Assembly: GCF_000208745.1 (NCBI RefSeq)
Contig: NC_030851.1
Span: forward strand, 30,418,217 to 30,482,216
Direction of reading: 5' to 3'
Source: Theobroma cacao
Taxonomy: Eukaryota; Streptophyta; Magnoliopsida; Malvales; Malvaceae
Length of the DNA stretch: 64,000 nt
Shown here: in pieces, positions 47,769 to 59,400 of the stretch
Numbering within the stretch: position 1 is the first letter of the stretch
How the letters are laid out: every line of letters starts with the position of its first letter
The notes under the pieces: generated by a model
Databases searched by the model: none
Seen by the model: the letters and a program-made list of their open reading frames with translations, nothing else
Told to the model about the DNA's origin: nothing
Translations under genes and position numbers: made by a program

Positions 47769-49037
47769 ACATTCTATTTAAATACTCATTTATCATATGA
47801 TCATTATTTATCCCTATATTTACCTCATGATCCATCTAAGGGGAGGTAAAATTATGCTTTGATGTGAGTAACCACTTAACTCCTTCTTTTTGGAAAGGAC
47901 TCTAATGAATGCTTAAGGGGGAGTTGATCATTGACGTTATCCTATGATGCTTGACCACTTGAAATCTTCAACAATGATCTTAACAAAATCTCAACAAGTG
48001 GTGTTCATCTCTATTGGTAATATCTCTTAAACACCATATTAAACCTGTAATTAATAATGTCTCACGTTTGTGCTTGAATAATGATTACCATATCCTTTGA
48101 TAAACTTGGTTGTGTATACACTTGTGAATATATTTGCATAATTGGTTGTGCACTTAATATGTTACTTAATTATTTTTTTCAAATGAATATGTGAACATAC
48201 TAGTATGTAAAATTGCACACACATCACTAAATCATGTTCACATTATAAAAAGACTTATGAATGTCTTATGCTTAATTATGAATATCCAACTTGAACTTCA
48301 AGGATAAAATGCCTACACTTTTGCCTATGTATATACATATCTATGGGTGGCTTTCTTGATTAATTGATAATATACTCCTTATTGACTTACTTGAAAATAT
48401 ATGAAATTGAGATATATCTTGATTTGTTGATATATTTCATAATGCCTTGATTGAATATCTTATATGAAAATATATCTTGGTTGAAAATATCTATATATAT
48501 TGCCCATTGGTTGTGCTAAATGAGTATATTTCCCTACGCTTTGCTTGATTATATATTGATTGGAAATATATCTTCATTTAATGCTCTCATATTGTGATGA
48601 ATAGATATATTTCTTGATCTACTAATTGAATAACTTTGCATGGAAATATATCTTATTGTTTTGATTTGATGATTAGTGATTATTTTTGGACTTAATGCTT
48701 ATTTATACTTGATGATTATTACTAACCATTATCTCTTGAGTTTAAATGCTTAAAACTCACACTTTTTAACCTTTTTGATATGATAAAAAGGGGGAAAAGG
48801 TCTATGAGCACATTAAAATGCTCTTATATTAGCTGAATTTTTCTTAAAAACATTTTTGAACTCCATGCATAAATTGAGAGAGAGAATTTTCAAAGTTTAT
48901 ATTCATTTCTTATACCCTTCTCACTTACACTTAAATGTTTTCAACAAGGGCATAGAGACTAATTAAGTTAGGGAAAGGTTTCAAGAAATTTTAAATGCAA
49001 TATGCTCATATTTTTGTCATATCAAAAAGGGAGAAAT
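47769..49037 (+). other. SIRE-B internal noncoding DNA, part 2, with polypurine tract
   Basis: AT-rich with many GAAATATATCTTG words and no ORF. Purine tracts occur at 48791-48799 (AAAAGGGGG-like) and, next to the LTR, at 49024-49036 (AAAAAGGGAGAAA), the latter being the plus-strand primer. Repeated purine tracts are common in SIRE elements. Confidence 0.65.
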
Positions 49038-50683
49038 TGTTAGCCTTAAGTTACATCATGTTTTTATTTGAAAAAAATTACATGTTATCTTGAACTTAAT
49101 GTCAAGCATTTGAAATTGTCTAAAAAAATTTTTTAATCCTCTGAGGTTACATTATTGTTTGAAAAAGTCATGCATCATTAGAAAATATCATAAAAGCTTT
49201 CAAACAATGCATATTCAGCTAAGAAAATAAAGAGCAAACATGCCTTGAATTATTATTTGATTGTAAGTACAAGGCAAGGAATAAATAACTAAAGAAAAGC
49301 ACCAAAAAGCTAAGGAAACCCCAAGACACAAGTTGAGAGTTAACCCTAGAGAAGCTCAAGTCGATCCAAAGGCAAAAAAAGTGCAAAACTTGAAGAATAT
49401 AAAGTCATAGTCGACCTTAGAGAGCCTATAGTCAACCCTGTTCCAAAAAGCTTAAGAAAATGAAGAATTGAATAGACATAATCGACCTTGGCTCAAGTAT
49501 AGTTGACCCTGACAAGTCAAAAACATGAAAAAGTGAACTTTACCCAGACATAGTCCATTATAAAGAAGGTATAGTCGACTATAGTAGCTCAAACTTGCAA
49601 AATCAAGCTTTCTAGAATTAAATCGAGTAGAGGAACGATGTACTCCACTATGGAGTCCTAATTTGAGAAATTTAAGGAAACAGAGTCGACCCTAAGAGTG
49701 TTGTAGTCAAGCCTCAAGCTTTAACAATTGTCAGATTTGATTCAAACTTATGTCTAACTGCTCCAAACTTCACACTAGCTATAAATAGTCACCTTTGAGA
49801 CATTTAGAAGCAAGAGAAGACTTGAGATAAAGTTTCAAACCCTAAAGAAACCTCTAAAAAGCCAATCCTGGCTCTCTAGCTTCTTCCGCCAAGCTTAAAA
49901 AAGTTTTATATTTTCTTTATTTAAGCTGATATTTCTTTTCTTCACATACTTAAGCTTAAACTCCAAGCACTCAACCTTTACAGAGGCATTTTCTTGCTAA
50001 ACTTTGTACTACATTGTAAAGGTTCTAGCTTAACCTTGAAAAGTTATTTATGGGTTTATGGTTGAGCCCTTAAAAACCATTGTTGGTGGGTTTCACTTTA
50101 TCCAGTGAAAAGCTTGCAAGGGTTTCGAGCGAAACCTAGAAAAAAGATTGTGAGGATTTCGCTTTATCTCGTAAAAAGCTCATTTCTAGTAATGGATTTG
50201 AAATTCCTTGATATTCCAAGAGAGTGGATGTAGACACTAGAAAAAGCCGGACCATTACAAAAATCTTGTGTCTTGTCTTTAATTTTTCGCATTGAGATTT
50301 ATTGTTTGCATATCTTGATTCATTAATTTTTGCTTAGGAAAATATTTTATCTTAATTCATTATTTTGCTTGCACTTGACTTAGGAAAATATTCTTAATTT
50401 GATTTATTATTTGTTCATTACTTGACTTGGGAAAATATTATTACTCATATTTATTATTTGTTCATTATTTGACTAAGGAAAATATCTTTACTTTGATGTA
50501 TTATTTGTTCATTTCAACTTTCTATTGAAAATTGGTTTAGAAAGATCACACACTTTATTTTTGACATGAAAAGAGATTTTTGGTTGCAAAAGTTTTGATT
50601 TTTATACTTAGTATTCAAAAGAATTTTTAAATACCAATTCACCCCCCTTTGGTATATTGCTTATTGAGACTTCTACACTAGCA
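49038..50683 (+). repeat. 3' LTR of SIRE-B, 1646 bp
   Basis: TGTTAG...CTAGCA. TATA box TATAAATAG at 49780-49788. A cluster of AGTCGACC/AATCGACC/AGTTGACC words lies at 49365-49720, upstream of the TATA. AATTCACCCCCC at 50636-50647 is near the 3' end. The first 430 bp match the 5' LTR fragment at 9637. Confidence 0.85.
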
Positions 50684-50688
50684 ATAAG

Positions 50689-51235
50689 TTAACTTCAGTT
50701 GTCATCATATAAAGATCAAAAGTTTTAAATAATGAGACAAGTATTTTTGTGAATCATTTCTTAAGGAAAAGTGAGAAGAATATCATGTAAAAACAATGTT
50801 CCAAGGTTCAAAAGGCATGGAACCATTGAAATCAAATTTGAATTGATACATAATTCCTTGTTGGTATCTGTTTTCGGGAAATGATTTCAAGAATCTGAAT
50901 TAATATAATAAGACTAGCAAGAAGGTCCTATCATGACTAGAAGATTGACAACTGCACAAAAATATCATCAAATAGTGCGTAAAGACAAGAATAATGGTTT
51001 TTCAATAGGGGAAAACATTGAAAATGAAATGATGACATGAAAAGTCATTCTCCTTCCATCATATAATCATGCATACATGTACACAACCATGCAACATTGA
51101 TATTGGAAACTTGCATGCAATAATTAAACTTAACACATCTTTTCTAGGCATTTTGGAAACTAGAAGCCCATTCATCATAGAGGACATATCAAAGATATCA
51201 GGTTTTGATTAATTTGGGAATCATTTTCAAGATTC
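50689..51235. other. Intergenic DNA right of SIRE-B
   Basis: AT-rich. I see no gene or recognisable repeat. Confidence 0.4.
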
Positions 51236-51600
51236 AAATCCTCTGGATAACCATTTTCAAATCCTCCGAATATAATCTTTGAAACCTCCAAGTACAATCC
51301 CTAAAGCCTTCACGTAATCATCAAAAGATTTCTTTTAAATTACATAGCTCTATTGAAAGATGAAGTGCATAACTTTTTTTTCGCAAAACCTTTGAATAGA
51401 TCTTTAAAACCTTCAGATACCATTTCAAGCATTCTCAAAACCTCTGGGTACCTCTTCAAAACCCCTAGGTACATTCTTCAAAACTTCCAACTACCTTTTT
51501 CAAAGCCTCCAGGTACATCTTTGAAGCCTTTGGGTAACAATTTTAAAACCTCAAGTAGAATTTGTAAAACCTCCAAGTAACCTTTTTCAAAATCTTTAAG
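51236..51600. repeat. Degenerate ~22-bp minisatellite
   Basis: About a dozen diverged units close to TTCAAAACCTCCAGGTACAT. A 75-codon ORF within it (51353-51580, repeats of FKTSG/SKPPG) is a product of the repeat and not a gene. Confidence 0.75.
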
Positions 51601-51753
51601 TCAAGGAATCAAATGTCGAACTCATTTTAAGATGGGTCTAGTCTCAGTGGCCGTAAATTCCCTTTCAAACAAAATGGTCATCTATATATCTATGCATAGT
51701 TCCTGAATTTCAGAAAGTATGTAAAAAAGGGCATTTAAGACACCCCATTTTGT

Positions 51754-53848
51754 CCAAGTCAATTTCAAGCATTTGTTTATTTTATTTATTCTAATTTATT
51801 TTAATTTTATTATTATTATTTGCTTGATTGTGGGCCATAATTGAGCCTAACTTAAACTTTGGTTCTTTTAAGCATCATTTGGGCTTGAGAAGCACAAAGG
51901 CCAACATCATTGTTAAATGGATTCATTTTGGGCTCCTAAAATTCAAAAGCTCCTAAGTGTAAAAAATAAAAAGAAAAAAAAAAGACTTTGACCTCAATGC
52001 AATGCTTGGCATGGTAGCTAAGGCCCTACCATGATAGTCAACTTAGTTGGCTACCATGACAGTTTTCCCTTCTCCCCAAGAAAAATCTACCTATTTTCAA
52101 GCAAAGGTTTTTACTCTTGCCATTTTACCTTCCTCGAATTTCAGGGGAAAGGAAATGTTTGAAAGAAACAAGGGTTTGGCTACCATTGGTAGCATCCAAA
52201 GCGCTACCAATGGCAATAGGCATGGGAGGGAAGTTTTTAAAATCCTCTTCCTCGCCTATAAATAAGGAAGGACAAAAAAAAGGAAAAGAAAAAAAGGGGA
52301 GGAATTGGGGAGGAAAAAAAAACTAGATAGGAAGCAAAAAACCCCACAACTGAACACCAATACGGTGTGTTTTGTGAGAAAAGGAAAGGGTTGAAACAAA
52401 CCAAGCTCTAGCACGCGTAAAAAAAGGTAGAGCCTGTTAGGCCCAAGCCTCTGAATCATTATGAGCCCAAGCTAGGTAATGGACTTAAAAACTTGGCTTG
52501 ACTTTCTATTGCGCTTGGTTTGTTTGTTTTTGGGTTTTTGTTTATTTATATTTGTTTGAGTATTTATTTGCTTATTTTTAGTTTTCTGTTAATGTGTTGA
52601 TGTGAAGTTTTTTTATGAAATAGTTAGCTATATGAAATATAGGTAGGTGTGTGTGTGTGTATAAGAAGAGAAATATGATAGAATTAAAAAAATTAAAAAT
52701 AAAAAAAAATGGCTATTTTGAGTTAACTTGATAATGAAACTTCACTCGAGAGTGTGAAAAGTCGCACTTTAGAGTTGAACTTTTTAGGTAAAGACCTTAA
52801 TTAGGGCTCTCACCAAAGTATTGGAAAAACCTAACATTATGTTCCGATGGCCTTCTAACTCAAATAACCATTATAAACACCTTTTTTGTTAAATAATAAT
52901 GATCAAAAAGGGTTTTAAAGTAAAAGGGAATAAATTTATTAAATATGTATATATATATATAATATTAGATTAATTATTTTGAATTAATTTTTGATGATGG
53001 AATTTCACCCGAGATTATGAAGAGTCACATTTTTGGGACCACTTTCTTAAATGAGTAATTTGATTAGGGTTTTCATCGAAACATCAAGATGAATCCTAAT
53101 CTTTATATTCCAATACTTCGTTAATTCAAATAATTATCTTTATAGGATTAATAATTTAAGAGAATTAATTTATTAAATATTTTAGTTAAAATTAACTAAT
53201 TAAAAATTAATATAGTAATCAACAATTAATTCAAGTAATAATTTTAAATAAGAGATTTTTGAAGTCAATTTATTTACTCCATTAAAAAGGTAATTTAAAG
53301 ATAGAGGTAAATTGTCTTGAACCAATCTTGATGATAGAATCTCTCCCAAAATGTGAAGAGTCACATTTTTGAGTTGGATTTCCTAGATGAGAAATTTAAT
53401 TAGGATTTTCACCAAAGCATTAGGAAAGTCTTAATTTTATATTTCGAAACTCCATTGGTTCAATTAGATATTTTGAAATTTAATAAGAATAAAAAAGGTA
53501 TTCAATTAAATAATAATATCAATTATATAATTGCAAAGTTCTAGATCAAATAATACATTTATAAATGCATTCATTATGCATCATCTATGGTTTTGCATCG
53601 CACACAACTTGATTATTTTGCCAATGGGTATAAAACCCCGATGATAGGATTTTCTCAAAAAGCTTGTATGAATGAGTTCTCTCAGGAATTTTCCTAGGTG
53701 AGGAAAAACTTTTAGACTTCACTAAAGCATTGGGATGGTTTATGAATGATTTTCTTGAAACAAGGTTTTTATTTATCATTATTTAAAATTGAAAAATCAT
53801 ACCACCATTTCATGGTTGCATCATGTGCATTAATAAGAAATTTGATTT
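51754..53848 (+). repeat. Possible old long LTR (Tat/Ogre style) with degenerate ~300-bp tandem units
   Basis: GACACCCCATTTTGTCC at 51754 resembles starts of long gypsy LTRs. From 52725 there are four diverged units of about 260-330 bp (near 52735, 52991, 53327 and 53637). They share GATGATGGAATTTCNCCCGA, GAGTCACATTTTTG, and TTTCACCAAAGCATTAGGAA. A fifth unit is at 60647, across the SIRE-C insertion. ORFs at 52047-52326 overlap the first part, but I recognise no protein. Confidence 0.5.
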
Positions 53849-54329
53849 TGTTGGCTCCATTAGTTTTTGATGATAATAAAACATTCCCATTTATTTGTGT
53901 CTAATTCTTTTACTTAAGTGTGTAGGAAAGTAATACATAAAATTAATTTCTTAAATCTTTAAAGAGTATTTTTGAAAAAAAAAGAGGGATAAAATCAACA
54001 AGATGTAACTGAATAACAAGGAGGAAACTTGTTGGTTAAACAAGGAAGAACATTGGTTGACCAAATTTCAAATTGGAGAAATGGCGGGCTAAAGAGTTTG
54101 AGAAATAGAGCCAACTTAGTCAACCAAGTCAGTCGACTAAGTGCACTCTGCTAGAATCTGCAAACCAGAAACAAAATCAACTTAGTTAACCAAGTTAGTC
54201 GACTAAGAGCTCTTTGTCTGCAATTTGAACCAGAGCACTACAAGACAGATTAACGGCTAGAACTCATCTTCAACTGTTTTCAACGAGCATATATTACCCA
54301 ACTACCATCAGAGTTACATCTCCAAGTAT
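53849..54329 (+). repeat. Truncated 5' LTR of SIRE-C
   Basis: Nearly identical to 56438-56910 up to ATCTCCAAGTATA. There the right LTR continues AAAGGGTC while this copy jumps to coding DNA (CTGCATTAC). The join lies at the TATA box, so this LTR has no promoter. It contains two TTAGTCGACTAAG-like palindrome blocks (54115-54145, 54180-54210). Confidence 0.85.
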
Positions 54330-54408
54330 ACTGCATTACTTTATTGCTGCAAATATTCAAGGGAGAAGTGAAAGTTTTAGCTACATCAAACTGCAAGATC
54401 TTTGGCTG

Positions 54409-55587
54409 ATGGAGCATGCTTTTAATAGAGTGTCTCTAAATCTGAGGAGATTCATGATTGAGAAAATGAAAAGTACCTGCAAACTTGATAAGGTCAATCT
54501 GCCATATAGGAATGTGATTACATCCTTGGTGCAGAAGAAAGGAATATGCGCTAAAAGGTATGATATGGACTTGGTGAAAACTAGAGACCAAGCCATTTAT
54601 TATGGTAGCCTAATTAAGATGGGGTATATGCTAGATGGAGAGAAGTTTATCAAAACCTCTAAAACTGTCTCAAGAAAAGATCACAGTCTACCTGCTCAAC
54701 CTGAAAAAGCTCCTTCCAAATTTTTGAATGAGATGATTTTTAATTTGCTTATGAGAATTGATGGTAAGCTGACTGACCAAGGAGTGAAACTACAAAAAAT
54801 GGAAGATAAGATCACTGAGTTAAAAAACAAGCTGAAGGAAAACGAAAACATGGGGTTTGAACCTGTGGCTGTAGACAGTTCTGCCACATTCAACACTGCA
54901 CCTACACAGCAAGGTGTTAAAGGTTCAGCAGAGCCAGTAGAGAAGTCTGCAAGTTCTGACACTCAAGCAGAAGGCTCTATCTATAAGTCTGCCGGTCCTG
55001 TTCTGCAAACTGAGGACTCCCCACAAGGAGTTGAACAGCCAACCAAATCACCCTCCCTTGAACCTCAAAGCAAAAATGACTCAGAACAAGAGACTGAAGT
55101 AGTTGGTGTAGAAACTGAGAAACAGCAAGCCTCTTCTCCGAATTCAGAAAAAGTTTCCATTATGGACATTTTTCATCAAATCGTTAGAGAGGAACAAGTT
55201 GAAAAAGACACTGTCAAGACAACAACTCAAAAGGATGGTGCAAATGTAAGAAAAGAAAAGAAACCTGATTCAACTCCCAAACTAAAGGCACAAATAGGGA
55301 AACCAAAAGCTACCACAACACCACCAGCTGAGGCAAAACAACCAACCAAAAGAAGAAAGACTATGGCAACCAAGACAACTTTTCTCAAAAGAAAAAAGTC
55401 TTCCAGATTGGCAGAAAAGTCTAAACTAGTTTCAGCCTCTTCTCCTCACAGTCCAATTCATATTTCAGACAAATCCACTCCAGAATCGTTTCCTAGAAAG
55501 TCATCTCCTCTCCGAGAACCCTCTTCATTTCCTTTTAACCCTTTCTATGGAATTGAATCCTCACCCTTTGCCTCATCCGATGAGTAG
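54409..55587 (+). CDS. SIRE-C third ORF, 392 codons, plant-transposon-protein domain
   Basis: The frame is open from the deletion junction (54331), so the true start is lost; the first Met is at 54409. The N-terminal part (IQGRSESFSYIKLQDLWLM, VNLPYRNVITSLVQKKGI) matches the domain common in third ORFs of plant retrotransposons. A coiled coil follows (TDQGVKLQKMEDKITELKNK), then a long Ser/Thr/Pro/Glu-rich linker. A basic tail has PTKRRKTMATK and LKRKKSSRLAEKSK, likely nuclear-localisation signals. No transmembrane segment is visible, so an envelope role is unsupported. It remains uninterrupted in an otherwise gutted element. Ends TAG 55585. Confidence 0.75.
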   Translation: MEHAFNRVSLNLRRFMIEKMKSTCKLDKVNLPYRNVITSLVQKKGICAKRYDMDLVKTRDQAIYYGSLIKMGYMLDGEKFIKTSKTVSRKDHSLPAQPEKAPSKFLNEMIFNLLMRIDGKLTDQGVKLQKMEDKITELKNKLKENENMGFEPVAVDSSATFNTAPTQQGVKGSAEPVEKSASSDTQAEGSIYKSAGPVLQTEDSPQGVEQPTKSPSLEPQSKNDSEQETEVVGVETEKQQASSPNSEKVSIMDIFHQIVREEQVEKDTVKTTTQKDGANVRKEKKPDSTPKLKAQIGKPKATTTPPAEAKQPTKRRKTMATKTTFLKRKKSSRLAEKSKLVSASSPHSPIHISDKSTPESFPRKSSPLREPSSFPFNPFYGIESSPFASSDE

Positions 55588-56437
55588 AATTTCCCTTATT
55601 TGATGTTAACAAAAAGGGGGAGAAGTATGGTACTAGGGACCATGGGAGCAAAAACCAAAAACCAAAAAATAATTTTTAAAAAAATAAAAAAAATGTTAGG
55701 GTAAAGGAACCAAAAACCTAGGAAAGGAAATAAAATAAAACCAAATGAGCATGAAATTAGAGAAATAGGAGATAGGAAGCATAACTAGTCCAGGGGCATT
55801 TTTGGAATACTTTTTATTTAACTGTTATTTGTGCCTTGATGGCACTTAAACACTTAGCTTTAACTCTGTTATTTATGTGGATGTATGAGAAATATGACTG
55901 TTGACATGTTTATGTTGCTTAACTGCTGAAAATTAAAATTTGTTGATATCTTATGATTTGAGCATTTTGATTACCATAAACAAAACTTACTGTTGCTACG
56001 CTGATATGGATTCACATGATGATAGATGATTTTTGTTATACAATTGTGGATAATTTCTAGTTATAAATAGATATAGATGGTGTGTACTGTCTACAAGTTG
56101 AAACATGAATAATGTGGACAAAATCTAAATGTTAACAGCAGCTGGAATATTAATGAAAATCTGTCAAAACTTCAGCTGAAAATTTTTTACTGTAAATCAC
56201 TCTACATTGATGAACATGTATATACACATATATAGAATCTAAATGTATATTGTCATTCCTTCCACGTAACAATGAACAAACTTGCTGGAATAAAGTAAGC
56301 AAATTATGCACACACTAAAGGGGAGCTTATACTTAGGGGGAGCAATCCTCAATTCCTGCAGAAAACTAAAAAGAATTTAAAATGACACTATGCTGTTAAT
56401 CAAGGAGTGTTTTGTCACTATCAAAAAAGGGGGAGAT
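55588..56437 (+). other. SIRE-C 3' noncoding DNA with polypurine tracts
   Basis: AAAAAGGGGGAGAAG at 55609-55623 just after the ORF, TAAAGGGGAG near 56317, and the LTR-adjacent AAAAAAGGGGGAGA (56423-56436). No ORF. Multiple purine tracts are a feature described for sireviruses. Confidence 0.75.
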
Positions 56438-59400
56438 TGTTGGCTCCATTAGTTTTTGATGATAATAAAACATTCCCATTTATTTGTGTCTTATTCCTTT
56501 ACTTAAGTGTGTAGGAAATTAATACATGAAATTAATTTTTTAAATCTTTAAAGAGTATTTTTGAAAGAAAAAGAGGGATAAAATCAACAAGATGTAACTG
56601 AATAACGAGGAAGGTTGTTGGTTAAACAAGGAAGAACATTGGTTGACCAAATTTCAAATTGAAGAAATGGTAGGCTGAAAAGTTTGAGAAACAGAACCAA
56701 TTTAGTCAACCAAGTCAGTCGACTAAGTGCCCTCTGCCAGAATCCGCAAAACAGAAACAAAATCAACTTAGTCAACCAAGTTAGTCGACTAAGAGCTCTC
56801 TATCTGTAATTTGAACCAAAGCACTACAAGACAGATTAACGGCTAGAACTCATCTTCAACTGTTTCCAACGGGTATAAATTGCCCAACTGCCATCAGAGT
56901 TGCATCTCTAAGTATAAAAGGGTCTTCCAACAATGAGAAACAAGTTTTTAGAATTTTTTTAAAAGCTTTGAATGAGATTTGAGCTATAAAAGGTTGAAAA
57001 ACCAGAAAAGCTTCACTGTACTTATCTGCACCTCAACACCTACTCTTTGCATTGTGATTAGCACTCAATCCTATACCAATCAGATCATCCAATGATCATA
57101 GGTATTTTCTTTTACCATTTCTTCTTGTATACTTAGAGTGAGGGAGTCACTCTAAGGGGTTGTTCAAGCTTAGGAAAGCTTGAATGTTATAGGTTGTGGT
57201 TGAGCCTTGAAAAACCACTTTGGGTTTTAGTTTAGCCCGAGAAAAACTAGTGTAAAGGTTGTGGTTAAGCCTGCATGTCAAGGCCAGCTCTATTATATAC
57301 TTGCCATGTCATTCATGTGCTTGATAGCATGTCTGCAAACTTCGATGCCCTGAAAAATTTTTAAAACGTTAGTATCGTACCTAGTGGTACAATTAAGTCG
57401 ATTAACCCTTGAACTAGTCCAAATAAAAATTTTAGGATGTATTTGAGAGTTATTAAATCTTAAAATGTTTTAAAATGGTAATTCGGAGTTCGAGAATTTA
57501 TTTAGAGTTCAATTGGGAATTTTTATAATGTAGGGGCAAAATGGTCATTTTGCCACTTGAGGATAAAATTGGAATGTTGAAAGATATTTTTGACCAAGTT
57601 TGACTATTTGGAGCATAATTTAAAATTGTAGAGTGAAAAATTTCAATTTCGATATTTTTCGAGTATAAGGGTGAAACGATCATTTCACGTGTCCATGAGG
57701 ACGTAATTGAAATTTTACACCACCATAACACTTGTCAACCTCATAAATTCCACCTGTTATCATTTTTATGTCTTGGATAAGTAAGGGATTATATGTGGTG
57801 GAAAAGAGAATGCTTAATGGTTAAGTTTACCCATGGACCAATCAAGTGGTGACAAGTGTCAAGCTTTAATACTTTTATAATTTTCTTTATAAACCAACAT
57901 AAACCTTTCCCAATTCACTCATATGGCCGGCCAAGCAAGGGAACAAAGAGAAAAAGAGAAGAACAAACCCTAGGAAGGAAAAATTCAAGAGAAATTGTTG
58001 GATTTCAAGGAATCAAGCAAGTAAATGTAAGATTTTTTAATTTTAGCTTGTGATCTACCTTTCCCATGCATTCTTTTTCATTTTTCATGGTTGAAATTCA
58101 AGTTTTTAAGAGGGAACCTTTGCTGGCCAAACCTAGAGAGAGAAGTTTTGGTGATGAATTTGGCTAGATTTCATGATATCTTAGTGTTTTTAGTTGTTTG
58201 ATGATGTTTGGCATGAAAAACAAGCAAGAAAATTACATACTCTTCAACAATCCTCCTTGGCCGAATTTACTAAAGGACATATTGATGATGGATCTTGTTA
58301 TATCTCATGTTATTTAGCTCATATTTGATGAATTGTGGTGCTGGATATTGAAAACGGTTATGGAGACATATGGTTCCTTTAGTAAACGATTTGAACAATA
58401 ATGAGAAAATCATAGTAAATGGACTTGGATTTGATTCTTAATGATATAAATGGATTTATTGGACTGTGTTGACACTGATTAGCAAGTTAGTCTAGAATCG
58501 GAATGAATTTCGGTTACAATGAATTAAGTTATAATCAAGCTTATTGAGATACTTTGGTGAATTTGGAATATTGGAAGTGTAATGAATATATTTGAAGTTG
58601 AATTGAATGTTTTGGTTAAATCAATGGTGTATAGTTCGAATTTGGTCGAATACAAATTCATTCTGATCACAATTGAACCTATGTAGAACACCGTCTTTAA
58701 CTGATTATTTGGACAATTCTCATTCAATGTCATGCATTCATATAGAGCCTGAAATAGTTTTATAACAGTTTGGCACAAATATATTGAATTATGTGTCGTT
58801 TATTATGTATAGGTGGTGAGCCATTTGATAAGGGTAAAGATATTGTGCTCGAGGACCAAGAATAGGAGTGTTCCATACTCCTGCTACTGTGAGTAATCAG
58901 ACTTTCATCTTAACTATCTAAAATAGTTTATACTCATTTTTATGTTTTAAAGAAAAATGAATTTAAATTGCAAACTATTATGTTTTACAATTGAAGTGTT
59001 GATTAAACGAAATGAGATTTATAACTTGTTTTGAAATTGAATACTAGTTTTGGAAATTGAGTAAGTGAAGACTGTATACGTGTGTTATATACTCGTGTTT
59101 GACATATGGTTTGAATTGATGGCTTATGACAATGTGATGACAAGCATGGCTGGATTTGTGTTTGTGTGGAATATATGAATTGTTTTGCTTTACCTTGACA
59201 GGCTGGTAATATTATATTAGCCATGTCATATTGTCGAAAATTTGATTGAATTGGTGGGTTATCTGATTAGCTTACTGCAGTGGGCGAGTTTCCATGGACC
59301 AGCCTATGAGAGGGGCATAGTAAACCCCGTTATATTTTACCTTGGTACGAGAGGCGTGGAGGGTATCTCCTAAGGTAACGTTAGAGTTCACTTCACACCG

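Larger units (their letters stand above)
9637..50683 (+). mobile_element. SIRE-type Ty1/copia element SIRE-B, expanded to 41 kb by nested insertions
   Basis: The 5' LTR fragment starts TGTTAGACTTGAG at 9637. The 3' LTR (49038-50683) starts TGTTAGCCTTAAG and ends CTAGCA. Flanking bases GTAAG (9632-9636) and ATAAG (50684-50688) are a 4/5 target duplication. The orientation is plus, from the purine tract AAAAAGGGAGAAA (49024-49036) preceding the right LTR. The element itself keeps only 9637-10093, 38233-40104 and 47764-50683; gag and most of pol are gone. Athila-1 plus the MULE, and Gypsy-2, occupy the rest. Confidence 0.8.

Noticed and set aside
51353..51580. 75-codon ORF as a small gene
   Set aside because: It is made of degenerate 22-bp minisatellite units.
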